From Branchiostoma lanceolatum (taxonomy: Eukaryota > Chordata > Leptocardii > Amphioxiformes > Branchiostomatidae): DNA of 64,000 nucleotides. This document shows, one piece after another, positions 12,901 to 22,778 of the stretch. Made by a program: the position numbers and the translations under genes. The notes beneath the pieces are model-generated. The model worked only from the letters and a program-made list of their open reading frames with translations, made no database searches and was not told the origin of the DNA. Each line of letters begins with the position of its first letter. Within the stretch, counting starts at the first letter, position 1. The stretch spans positions 18,339,964 to 18,403,963 of the forward strand of contig NC_089729.1 of the NCBI RefSeq assembly GCF_035083965.1. The letters run 5' to 3'.

Positions 12901-15900
12901 AGATTCCAGTCGATCTTCCACAATACGGGGAAGGCCGTCAGCGTCGTGAATGAAGGAGATTGTGATATTCCACCGTAATTTACTTCCTGTGTCTGTGTTG
13001 CAATGTCCAGCCAAATGGACGGGAAACTCGTCAACGAAAACACTGCCCTGTATGTGAGCAATTCTGTCTTCGGTCCAAAGCGTCAGTTCTTTCTTTTCCC
13101 CAAAGATCTGAAAATATACTGACACACTTGTGGATAACGTGTCGTCAGCTAGGGACCATACCGCTTTGTTACCTTCAGGGAATGTCAGATACTGATCAAA
13201 AGACCAACTTTCGGTTGGTGAAATCAATCCCCCGAGCATCCACGAATTTTCTTCTTTTGCTGCTAGCTCTATGTTTGACTGGCCTAAACAGAGGCTGTAC
13301 TGACAGACAGAAGCACGAGATGTTAGACCTAACTCTGTGAGCTGTGTTGTGGAAGTCGCGTTCCGGATGATTTGCATGATTATGTCATGAGACTTTGAAA
13401 ACTCCGACATTAAGCTGTGCACTGTATTTGCTTCCTCCATTGTATTGTCTCCATTTCTGAGCCTCTCTGCTATTTCCATCAACATTCTAGAAAGTGACCA
13501 GTATTTGGTCTGCAGTGCCGTGAATGCGTTAACGACCTCTATTGTGTGGTTGCCAAAACTGACAACATGGAGGTTGTTTTCAAGGGCTTCTTGATATGTT
13601 GTGATCTGCGATTTTAGATCGATGATTTGATCCGAGGAGATTTTCCCTACCATACTTGATGAAAAACGACGGGCACTATAAGCTGTCTCATTAAGACGTT
13701 GCAGCTCATCCAGTAGGATAGGGTTTTCACTAATGGGTTGTGTTTTGTATGACAGTTTTATGTAACCCATCAACGTTGTGTGGTCACTAATGGCGAAAAC
13801 ATTCCTCAGCGGCGTGTCATTGAACGGGCTTTGACTGGTCACTCGCTTGAATTGAATCTTGGCAATGTTGCTGTTGTTGGAACCTGCAAGTGTGTTAAGT
13901 ATATTCAAATCAAGCATAGTCTCTAACTGTAGACACCTGGGGAAAAGTATAGTAGCTGCATGCAAACCTGACTTCTTCGTTGATAATACCATAAAGCTAT
14001 GAGGAAAAAAGGGATGTGAATACATCATCACAAAAACACCATTGATTTTAAGACGGAATTTGAAACGTTACTGGACGAGGATAGATAAGTCAAACGGAGA
14101 AACATTACACATATAACGTAGCTCGTTTACTAATAATAGTGAGGCTTGCCATTTTTTTCTCTTTGAACGCACATAACTGTCGTAAAGAAAAGAAGCGCAT
14201 TGACTTTGAGTTAATAGTCGTATTGGTGTGCTGAATCGTCGCAATGCGTTATCGCAAGCCCCCCAAAAGAAAACAAGCAGTGTTCTATGGTTTCACGCTT
14301 TGGCAATTCACTAGCGTGTGCCCTTGTTTCTAAAGTAAACATCTTTGGTGTATCGTGTTTCAGCATACAATGTGTTTGTTTGTGGTAGGTAATACCACAC
14401 CACTTCAAATATTGTACAAGTTTGACGTACCTTCCGAAAAAATGTAGACCGTCGTTTCTACACTCGGGAAGCTGAAATTCATTGCCGTTTCTCCGTAGCC
14501 TAGTCCAAGAGTCATCGACATGTTTGGTGTTCCTGTAGCCAGAAGTCCTCCTGACAGAAATTGGCCAAAGACCTTCAAACAAAGGCACAAAGACATCACA
14601 TTCTATAAGTGAAATCCTACAAGCCTAACATCGCATCGCATCACATATCGTTATTCAAACAAAGTGATATTTCGCGTGAAAACAATTGACTTACTACTCA
14701 TCATCATTCCAGGGTGTACTAATAAAAACTAAAAAAACTTTAAAAAACTACAAACAACTATTTAAAAAACTTTAAAAAAAAACTACAAAAAAAAACAACA
14801 AAAAACTACCAAAAAACTTTAAAACTACTAAAAAACTTTTAAAAAAAAACTAATAAAAAACTAATAAAACTACTAAAAAGATACTAAAAAACTACTAGAA
14901 AACTACTAATTGTGTCTTTTTAGAACACAATTGCAGCTTTTCATAAAACTTGCCTTTTCGATGCCTGATGACTGAATGAACAGACTGCCGTTGACATGTA
15001 CGTTGACAGTTGCCGCCTTGTTCGCTGATGCCACATGGAACTGGAAGCTGGAGTCCAACCAGATGTCCCCCGATACAGACCTCTGACGAGTGGTTCCTCG
15101 GTCGTCCCAGAAGACCACATCAAATTCAGGATTGTACAGACTAACCGAGGGTGATATGCCAAATCCTCTAAGGGAAAACTCCCATCTAGACAGACCAAGT
15201 TTTCTAGAAAGCGATTGGATGACGCCATCTCCACTGGAAAACGGGAAGGTGATTGCGAAGGAATTGGAGCAAACATCGACGACGAGACAAATGTTACCAT
15301 CAACAACGGATGTAGTCTTGAGTTCTCCAAGAACATTAAAGGTGATATCAGAAGGGCTAAGTAGTGCATGGACAAGACTGTCATGTGAAAACGGCAGGTT
15401 TCCACAATATTTTTTTCCAATGATATGAACTGGGGCGAGATGAGAGAAACTACTCATAAGCCACTGTCGTGGCTCTGACTTAGAACCAAGGTGAACCCAA
15501 CCAGGAAGGAGACTGTTGACGGATTGTACGTATGAATTAAAGAAAGCGGACGCTTCTGTGAGTCTTTTTAGCAGTCCAGGGGGGAACTGTGAATCAAGGC
15601 ATACGTCGGCATAATCATCATCCGTTGAATGGTTGTCTAAATACGTGAAGAGATTTTCTTCGAGGGGCAAAGAAGATATTTTTGAAACCGTTTGAATCAT
15701 AGTGCCAGTCAGTGAAAACGGCAGGGTGATGCCGTTGGTTTGTAAATGTATGATTCCAGTCGAAAAGCTGTGGAAGACATTAACGGGGTCGTCATACCAA
15801 GGGGAAGTGGATAGCAAGCTAACATTTCCACACGGAGCATTTTCTAGATCTAACACGTTACAGCCCGCAGCAAGAGGGGTGACATCGACGGCTGTGGGAG

Positions 15901-18900
15901 AGTGTTGCTGAGGCAGCCTGGGTCCAAAGGGGTGCTCGCGATTGTTTACTGATAAAAGATCGGCGTTTGGTATCTCAAAATCCTCTGCACTTTCACCTGA
16001 AATGCTGTACTCTATCGGTATGAAACCAGATACCCTCCCCATCACCCTAACTTCAGCTGTAGAATCTGCATACGAAAATACTACTGTAGATGGCTCGAAC
16101 TCCAAACCATTTCCACGTGGCGAGAGGATCAATTCTTTGGTTGGTTTGGCTTGAATCACAAATTGTTCAGACCATACATGCCTATACAAAATCGGGTACC
16201 CATTTGGGGGAAATGACATGACACCGATTTGACATCTATCACCCTTGTACCCAGTGTCTGTACAATCACATGAATATTGAACGGAGTCTATTGGGGTGCA
16301 GTGTCCTCCATGGAGACAGGGGTTTGGTTCACATGCGGTGATACCTGTCCAGGATAGATTATGATTTAAAATAAAAATAGTCAAGTAAACCATTGGTCAG
16401 TACGAAAACCTATTGAATACAGTACCAGCAATCAGAACTAGCCAAAACTATGCATCATGCAATGGTCCATCCAGGGAGGAAAGAAGAGGGGTAAATGACG
16501 AAAAAGATGGAAGGATAATATGAAGAAAAAAAAAACGGACAGGCATGGCCACTAATTGAAACATTACGAAAAACAGAAATCCAAAGGAAGTTGGAAAAAC
16601 AGTTTGTCATATCTTCTGTTGTGTGATAAATGAGATAAGATATAAGAATGTTCTGACCACAAAATTCAAACTGCTATTGCCATAAGTACTATTGAAATAT
16701 TAGTCTTGTTTGTATATGTAAAGCGATATGCCTAATACTGGATTCCTTGTTGATAATAAATGAGTATTGTCCTTATGTAGAGATGGAACTTATCGATTTT
16801 ACTTACGTGAACAGTTGAAGGCATTGTCGCTCCATCCCACCCCGCTGTCTTGTAGCATACAGTCTTTGTTAGCGTCATCTCCGGCGGACTGGTAGAAGCC
16901 ATCATTGCATCCCATCGTGCATCGCGAGGTGTACTCCCTACGGCACGGCATCCTGATGTACCCGTTCTCAGGGGGTGCAAGCCTGTCGCACAACTTTGCT
17001 GAAAGATATAGAAGTTACAGTGGATACATGTCATCATAGCCAATGTAATTTTCATAGGTCCTTCCCAAAAATAGAAGATGACCCCTTGCTGTTCCTATTA
17101 TCCTTGCATCGTCTTTGATCCCACAATAAAGCACAACCTGCAACTTTGTTTTAGATCAAGAGGATTTCTTTAGAATGCCTGCTTTGATTAGTTGGTTGCT
17201 TTAAGCAATCAAGTGCATAGCTTCGGTTGGGGGCGTATTCTCTGATAGGACGTAAAGCTGGAGGTAGCGGTTTTGAGAAGAGTCACAACTCGAACACGTT
17301 GAATAAACCACACACTTATCGAAAAGAGCAGGGGTTCTTCCCGATATGATTGACTCAAACTTTACTGTCTTGTCTCCGGGTTGACATCTTGAAAAGGGGA
17401 TAGTCACCTCTTATGTCAATCCTTCCACAAATGTGGTAAATCTCGACAAATAGAATAAATTACTTACGTGGACATTGAGGCTGCTCCCCTGCCCACTGTG
17501 CCGAAGGTAGGCACGACCGTTCCGCCGACCCGATCATGTAGTATCCGGGATGACACTCAAATGAACACGTCTCGTTTGTGACAAAACCAGTGCAGATTCG
17601 TTCGCCGTTCTGTGGAGTCCCGATGTCCACACATGGGTTTCCTGATGGGAAAATAAAATGCATTTGCATATAAGCTAGACGTACATCTAACATAGGAGGC
17701 CATTTTCGATGCTTTATGAGTTGTGTAAATGTCAACTAACATATCAACGAGATCATTTGCTTTTCATTAGCTGAGGGAAACTGCCATTAAAATGAAACAG
17801 TGGGAACCGCCTGGAGGGTCTATGCCGAGAGCAGACCAGCCTGGCGAGCCCTATGCATGTCTGCAGCCTCCATGTATCAGACACTGATGCCTGCGTACGA
17901 TTGATTGGAAAATAATCATTCCGGTCAACCTTCAGAATAATTGTTTGGCGAGTATAGCTGGTTGTCTTTTTAAAAACGCGAAGGTCGTACTGGTATCGAC
18001 CATGCATGGTGGCGATAAGTTGAACATATCAAACTTGAAATGTATTTTACTTATACTTATACTGCAAACCTATATTGTTTATCACCTACGTTTATCTTAG
18101 TCTACTTTGATAAGTTTTACCGAGACATGTGTGCTGGTCCCATGTGAGGTGCCATCCGACGTAACAGCCGCAGTGATAACTGCCGACAGAGTTGAAGCAG
18201 GTATGTTCGCACCCTGACGACTGCTCAGCGCACTCGTTAATGTCTTTGATGAAGGAAAAAAATGTTAGTAGAATATCATAGATATTTCAAGCAAAAACTC
18301 AATATTTGCGTCTCTCATATTTTGGAGATACACAAATCAATATTATATTCAGTATTTTAGGGAATGTAGGGACATGTATATGTGGTCGAATAATGGAGAA
18401 TCTTAACCAAGAAGCTCTCATTGGTTTTCTAAATGAACGCACTTTTCAAATGGTGGTAATATATTGTGGTGTACTTACCGTCACAGGCTCGGCCGTCCGT
18501 CCCCAGTCGGTACCCGATACGACATGAGCATGCGTAACTACCCACCTCGTTGTGGCAGTTTTGGGCGCATGCATGAAAACCACCTGGTTCGCATTCATTT
18601 ATGTCTGTAACGAGAGGTGATTGTTCTGTTAGTGTTTTTTTGTTAGATTATGAAATGATAGCATCAACTGAAAGTTATAGATAAAACCACGAACTTTCCA
18701 TTTAATACCTTGGCAAAGGCGTCCGTCAGACATTAACGAGTAGCCCGGTCGACATGAACAGGTGAAGCTGCCCCGGGTGTTCGTACAAATATGGTCACAT
18801 CCATTGATGTTTTCCGCACATTCGTCGATATCTGTATGTGGAAGACAGAATACATACTTGTAATCATGACACAATATTCAGACATTCTTAGCATTTTCTA

Positions 18901-21900
18901 GCAACACAATTTGGCTGTTGAAAAGTACTATTGATAAAACCTTCCTCTGGCACGCTAAGAAAATAAGGATAGCTCATAGCTGAAGATTCTGCCTACTATA
19001 TAGGTTTTGATGCGAATGTTGAGCCCAAGCTTGCTATGACCTTCTTGGACGCGACATAGGCTTGATAAAGTTGTTGAATATGCATTTACCGTCGCAGGAA
19101 TGGTCGTTCGAGTTCAGTCGAAATCCGATGTTGCAGTCACAACTGTAGCTTCCGGCGCTGTTCCTGCATGTATGCTCACAGCCTCCATTGTTGGAGGAGC
19201 ATTCGTCTATGTCCCTGCAGGAGTGTCTGTCCGACTGCAGGGAGTACCCGGGACTACAGCGGCAGGTGTAACTGCCCGCCGTGTTGTCACAGATGTGGGA
19301 GCACCCGTCTGTATCCCTCGAGCACTCGTCCACATCTGTACATACAAGATACACATTGTATTATGCTAGACTTGCGAGTAAGAGTAGTAGGATGCAAGCA
19401 AATAGTGCCCAAAGTACACAATTACTTCTGACGTTACCAAGAGAAACATTCTAATTTGGACAGGCAAGAAAGATGCAAATCAGCATAGAGAAGGGTAGCC
19501 CATGGTTGTAAGATCTACTGCACACCGCCTCCCCATACTTAATTGGTAAGCATTGTATGCAGGGGAAGTAAACAGACAAAGGAAAGTTATCACATAGCGT
19601 CGCATACGATAACAGCGTCCATTTTCCTTGACTCCTGGCAATATGTAAGATTGGACCTAATGCCCCCGTTTTGCAAAGCCTAGTTTTACGCAGCATTTGT
19701 TGACAAAATAATCCAATGATAATTTCTTTTTAAATTCTATAATTTACTAGGACGGAGAGGGATGCATGAAAGGTTAAGGTCTGAAAACTCACCAAGACAT
19801 GCCGTCCTCCCATAAATGGAATACCCAGTGTTGCACGTGCAGAAGAACGATCCTGAAGTATCGTGGCACTGGTGATCACAGCCCCCGTTGCCGCTGCTAC
19901 ACTCGTTTATATCTGCCGTGAAAACAATGTGACTTTTCACTCAGATTTCAAGACTACATGAAACGACGTACACCAATAATGAAAATTTCATTTAGATGAA
20001 ATGTTATGGATACATATGTCATATTTCGTGGAGAATGAATAAATGAGTAAAACCTGGAAAATAAATCAAATCCAGTCGTATTCATTTACGTATACAAGAT
20101 GCACTATTAATCATAGTTACTTAATGTAGTGAAGACAATATCTTACTATAACACCAGCGACTTTCAGACAGACTATATCCTGTACGGCAGGTGCAGTAGT
20201 AACTTCCGGCTGTGTTTACACAGTTATGATCGCAGCCTCCATTGTCGCTCGAACATTCGTTTGTGTCTGTAAATTAGACGGAAGGAAAAAAGTATATGAT
20301 ATTTATAACAACAACCAAAAGAGAAGTATCATAACTACAGGCACAACAGTGTATTTATTTGACAGAAAATCTACAACAAAACGTGTATCTGCAAAAGGCA
20401 CAACCAAGATTTGTATTCTAAACTACTGCCAATCTAAATCACCTAATGAACTTAATCTAAGAATTATGCATGGAACTTAAACACGACATAAGTATTACTT
20501 CAGACAATGCTAGGAAATACATTGCTCATGGGATCAGACTAAACTTCAAATACTATGTCAGTTGTCGGTTTTCATTGTCAACTAAACTTAGATGAACTAT
20601 CACCTGTGTTGCATGTAGAGCCCTGCCATCCAGTATTACAGAAGCATACATTGGGGGCTGTACATGCACCGTTGTAACAGCCCCTGCTGCATACAGCTGT
20701 TAGAATGAAATAAACATGTAGGATGATGGAAAAATAAAACATCACTTAGTAACATCATGTACATCAATCATCTGAGTCACACTTTGATCTGAGTTCGTAT
20801 ACGTAAACCTCTGTTAGTTGAAATAAGTATAAATTAAAAAAACAAATAGAAGTACTATATATAGCCCAAACCTGTGTTACAACTTGAACCAGTCCAGCCG
20901 GGACAGCATACATATTCTCTGTAGTAGGTGCTGTAATACTGGGGCCTGTATCCTGTTCTGTATACATCCCTGTAATAATACACCAAGCTGTTTTGTCGGT
21001 TTTGTTGTTTTGTTGGCTTTTCCTCGGCATTGCCATACATTTTCGAGCGCATAAGTTAGTACTCACTTCATACATATCACAGACGTCAAATGACCAATTT
21101 TTAGGAAGAGTTCAGGTCTGCTATCTGTTTTCCATAGAGCCTGGGTGCGTTAAAGGATATACTTGATCCAACAGTATTGCTCTCTTTTTGTTTTCCACAA
21201 ATCTCTATTAAAAATGCATTAGTACATTGCACAACAACACATTTACAGTTTCACACATATACACAGTTATGATTTCGTATATACGGTATTGAGCAGCTTA
21301 CCAAAAGTACCTATACTTTTGAAACATACCGAATTATGAAAACAAACAAAAAACGATGAATCGGTTGCTGCAACGCAGCTTCCATTACAAATTGCTGTTT
21401 GTGAAGACTGTGGAAAAATACATTATATGATACTATAGACATTTCGTCCGATCGGGGAGCTCAAACCCATTACAAACATATTTTTAAATCTACCTACCTG
21501 TAATGTGTACAGCGGCTCCATCCAAACGTACCGCAGCTCCTATAGTATTTTTGACTGTGTCTAATCGGATAGGACTCCAGTCTAGTCTCTCTGCGGGATC
21601 GTTGTACAGAACAACGGCTGTTTCGTGGTTAAAAAAACACTTTATTATAGCAAAAGACATCAGTATCCACATTGACTTTGGAATATATTGTATGCTACAT
21701 GTATGTACTATGGTGACTACACCACCTACTATACAGTCCTTGTGTCTCTTTTAAAGCAACCAAAGCAAACGGGCCCAAGAAATGGAAATTAAAAAAATGC
21801 TGAAATATTTATGGTAGTGACATTTACTAATAGTGTTTAGCACAATTGCGATATAACTTCATACTTTGAGCATTTCAAAACCGCGCAAAAGCGTGCCATA

Positions 21901-22182
21901 CGATGTTCGCCTTAGTTTCTCAAGCCTACAAAAACTCCTGCGACGATTTCTCACGAGCTCTCACATCACAACGAAGTCAAATTTTTGCACCATAAATGTC
22001 GCTAAACACTGTGATAATGTTGTTTGACTAATCATGTGTAGAAATGACTAAAAAAACTGGCTTAAAATCCAATTTTCGGGCCCTAATGTTGCTTGGGTTT
22101 GTTAATAAACAGCATAATGTACTCACCCGGCCAAAGACAGCGGTAAAAGGCTCATCAGAAGAACAAGGGTGGTGAGACCCAT
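6387..22182 (-). CDS. Gene A (joined exons): giant modular EMI/EGF/CCP/Ig/GCC2-GCC3 single-pass membrane protein
   Basis: Exons in transcript order: 22182-22127, tentative 21617-21498, 21394-21330 and 21140-21067, then 20969-20872, 20696-20604, 20266-20147, 19912-19793, 19335-19090, 18831-18709, 18604-18479, 18243-18121, 17641-17468, 16998-16807, 16344-14954, 14572-14431, 13922-10677, 10274-9492, 9231-9058, 8790-8623, 8401-8240, 8132-7944, 7615-7463, 6968-6879, 6439-6387. Every junction from the EMI exon to the stop keeps frame, mostly phase 1. The product is about 2,670-2,740 residues depending on the N-terminal exons. The module set is typical of secreted or cell-surface adhesion and matrix proteins; the exact function is unknown. 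The TGA stop is at 6389-6387. Gene B starts divergently about 0.6 kb away. I do not recognise an exact vertebrate orthologue; SVEP1 shares the EGF, CCP and GCC2/GCC3 modules. Confidence 0.85.
6612..6805. repeat. Intronic inverted plus tandem repeat
   Basis: A unit of about 50 bp containing TTTTAGGAGGATCCCTAGTACAT occurs twice in tandem (about 6700-6750 and 6753-6803) and once inverted (about 6612-6664). It lies in the last-but-one intron of gene A. The inverted copy would allow a hairpin. Confidence 0.75.
7463..9231 (-). CDS. Gene A: five GCC2/GCC3 (ephrin-receptor-like) Cys-rich repeats
   Basis: Exons 9231-9058, 8790-8623, 8401-8240, 8132-7944 and 7615-7463 are all phase 1-1. Each encodes one repeat of the form C.PG.[FY]......C..CP.G[TS][FY]......C..CP.G.T......C, for example [20 protein letters not shown] and [10 protein letters not shown]. 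This is the repeat found in SVEP1-like and SCUBE-like proteins. It forms a membrane-proximal stalk here. Confidence 0.9.
9492..10274 (-). CDS. Gene A: second half of Ig domain and pre-GCC2 region
   Basis: The exon has 261 codons and both ends are phase 1. It completes the second Ig domain (IRWFFRRD ... [14 protein letters not shown]). About 190 residues follow with several N-glycosylation sequons and a helical stretch. It ends [16 protein letters not shown], which leads into the GCC2/GCC3 array. Gene B has a domain of similar size and position immediately before its GCC2/GCC3 repeat. Confidence 0.85.
10677..14572 (-). CDS. Gene A: linker exon and 3.2-kb exon with coiled-coil/Cys-rich/coiled-coil module and Ig domains
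   Basis: Exon 14572-14431 (47 codons) leads into exon 13922-10677 (1,081 codons). The large exon runs: about 350 residues of unknown fold; a Glu/Leu/Arg-rich predicted coiled coil; a Cys block of about 110 residues with [23 protein letters not shown] and AECCAE; a second coiled coil; a multibasic RRRKRS site at about 11660-11690, suitable for furin-like cleavage; a third helical segment; one complete Ig domain (C.....[11 protein letters not shown] ... [11 protein letters not shown]); and the start of a second. The acceptor at 13923 (TTAG) was chosen because it is the one that keeps phase with exon 14431. Confidence 0.8.
14718..14912. repeat. A-rich low-complexity tract
   Basis: Irregular runs of ACTAAAAA/ACTTTAAAAAAC units between two gene A exons, immediately beyond the GC donor. 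On the gene's strand it is T-rich. No coding potential. Confidence 0.85.
14954..16344 (-). CDS. Gene A: EGF plus a long unrecognised extracellular region in one exon
   Basis: The exon opens with an EGF domain ([13 protein letters not shown] ... GYKGDRC). About 420 residues follow that I do not recognise. They are rich in beta-type alternation, include an Ig-fold-like stretch ([20 protein letters not shown]) and have scattered cysteines. The acceptor is phase 1. The donor reads AAAAG|GCAAGT (GC at 14953-14952), the canonical GC-AG type, and joins in phase 0 to exon 14572-14431. An A-rich low-complexity tract lies just downstream in that intron. Confidence 0.75.
16807..17641 (-). CDS. Gene A: two CCP/sushi-type exons
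   Basis: Exon 17641-17468 (58 codons) has the four-cysteine sushi pattern with [26 protein letters not shown] and WAGEQPQC. Exon 16998-16807 (64 codons) is a divergent [29 protein letters not shown], and a late Cys after GVGWSDNAF. Both are phase 1-1 with GTAAGT donors. CCP modules are protein-interaction units found in complement regulators and adhesion molecules. Confidence 0.85.
18121..20266 (-). CDS. Gene A: seven calcium-binding EGF domains in six exons
   Basis: Exons 20266-20147, 19912-19793, 19335-19090 (two domains), 18831-18709, 18604-18479 and 18243-18121. Each domain starts D-[IVT]-[ND]-E-C and carries the Asn hydroxylation/calcium pattern C.[ND]..G[SF][YF].C.C..G[YW]. All exons are 1-1 phase and 120-126 nt long, or 246 nt for the double. 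Such arrays form rigid calcium-stabilised rods in extracellular proteins. The double-domain exon shows a lost intron or an exon fusion. Confidence 0.92.
20604..20969 (-). CDS. Gene A: EMI-type segment exon (20969-20872) and EGF exon (20696-20604)
   Basis: The first exon encodes [20 protein letters not shown] followed by [10 protein letters not shown]. This is the C-terminal half of an EMI domain (YRT...RP...Y, then CCPGW), as in MEGF/EMILIN-type proteins. The second encodes a compact EGF-like domain of about 31 residues ending [12 protein letters not shown], without the calcium-binding D-N-E-C signature. Both exons end in phase 1 (donors GTTTGG and GTGATA). EMI plus EGF near the N-terminus usually mediates multimerisation or ligand binding outside the cell. 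Confidence 0.8.
21067..21617 (-). CDS. Gene A tentative N-terminal exons (21617-21498, 21394-21330, 21140-21067)
   Basis: Three short open segments join perfectly to one another and to the EMI exon (phases 1-1, 1-0, 0-2, 2). Donors are GTAGGT, GTATGT and GTGAGT. Together they give about 85 residues including [22 protein letters not shown] and a cysteine shortly before the EMI YRTGYRP segment. They may supply the N-terminal half of the EMI domain, which otherwise lacks its first cysteines. The acceptor of the first exon (CGAAACAG) is weak and its phase does not match the signal-peptide exon, so the extreme N-terminus is unresolved. Confidence 0.45.
21840..22105. repeat. Interspersed repeat copy 1 (family also at 53870-54140)
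   Basis: Shares the string CTCACATCACAACGA and a long collinear similarity with 53870-54140, including GCGACGATTT, the GTTGTTTGA/AAAGT..ATCATGT segment and TTTTCGG.CCTAAT.TTGCTT. It lies in the first intron of gene A. No ORF; nature unknown. Confidence 0.7.
22127..22182 (-). CDS. Gene A first coding exon: signal peptide
   Basis: ATG at 22182 opens [19 protein letters not shown], a textbook signal peptide, ending at a GTGAGT donor (22126-22121). It leaves two bases (GG). The EMI exon at 20969 begins with the third base of a codon, so direct splicing to it is in frame. The three tentative exons between do not join this exon in phase, so either an extra small exon is missing or they are alternative. 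The following intron holds an interspersed repeat at about 21840-22105. Confidence 0.7.
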
Positions 22183-22778
22183 CGTGTCTTGACGTGCCGG
22201 AGAAGCCAACCCAGGTGAATTTTGCCCCAGATCTTTCCGTGCCAGTATCTGAGTTCCGTCTGGGGCACAATTCAAACAGCGCAGGCGACAAGGGGCGGCC
22301 TGTACCGCTGGGCGAATGCCAAGGGGGTTTCATACCTTAATGAGTTGCCTGGCACCAGTCATAAAATTCCCCTTACCGCGTTTAGTGCTGCGCTTCTCGG
22401 AAATGCTATTCACTGAAGAGCTACCATGGAGACACGGGGTGCCCTGTAACGGACAGCCTTTGCACACGCAGCACCAAAATGTTTTGCTCGGAACGACACA
22501 TGAGCCCATGTGAGCAGACAAAAGGCCGGCTTGTAAAAATATTAGTAGCACCATAAGAGGTTTACACTAGTTTACAAGGAAGTATATACCAATTACCAAT
22601 GTTCACCAAACTGCGGCAGCGACTGGCAAGCGAGGGTTTCTGTCTGTTCCATTCTCTGTCTAGTCAGTACAAAGGAAGCAGCCACCCGGTCTGAAGAACG
22701 TTATTTGTTTCCATACACCTGTTCCACCAAAGAGGCCCTGAGTTTTCTACCGACCGAAGTAAGGGTAGCATCGACATC
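22183..22778. promoter_or_regulatory. Shared divergent promoter region of genes A and B
   Basis: The start codons of gene A (22182, minus) and gene B (22779, plus) are separated by 596 bases. No TATA box is evident in a convincing position. The interval contains a minus-strand ORF (22554-22330) with a hydrophobic start and a GTAAGG donor at 22376; it may be 5' UTR or chance. A bidirectional promoter is inferred from geometry only. Confidence 0.5.

Noticed and set aside
12033-12953. Several plus-strand ORFs within the 3.2-kb exon
   Set aside because: The minus strand is open for over 1,000 codons with coherent domains; the plus ORFs are antisense shadows.
22330-22554. Minus-strand ORF starting MVLLIFLQAGLLSAHMGSC with many Cys and a GTAAGG donor
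   Set aside because: It looks signal-like but no downstream exon joins it in a recognisable domain, and a better signal peptide lies at 22182. It is kept only as possible 5' UTR.
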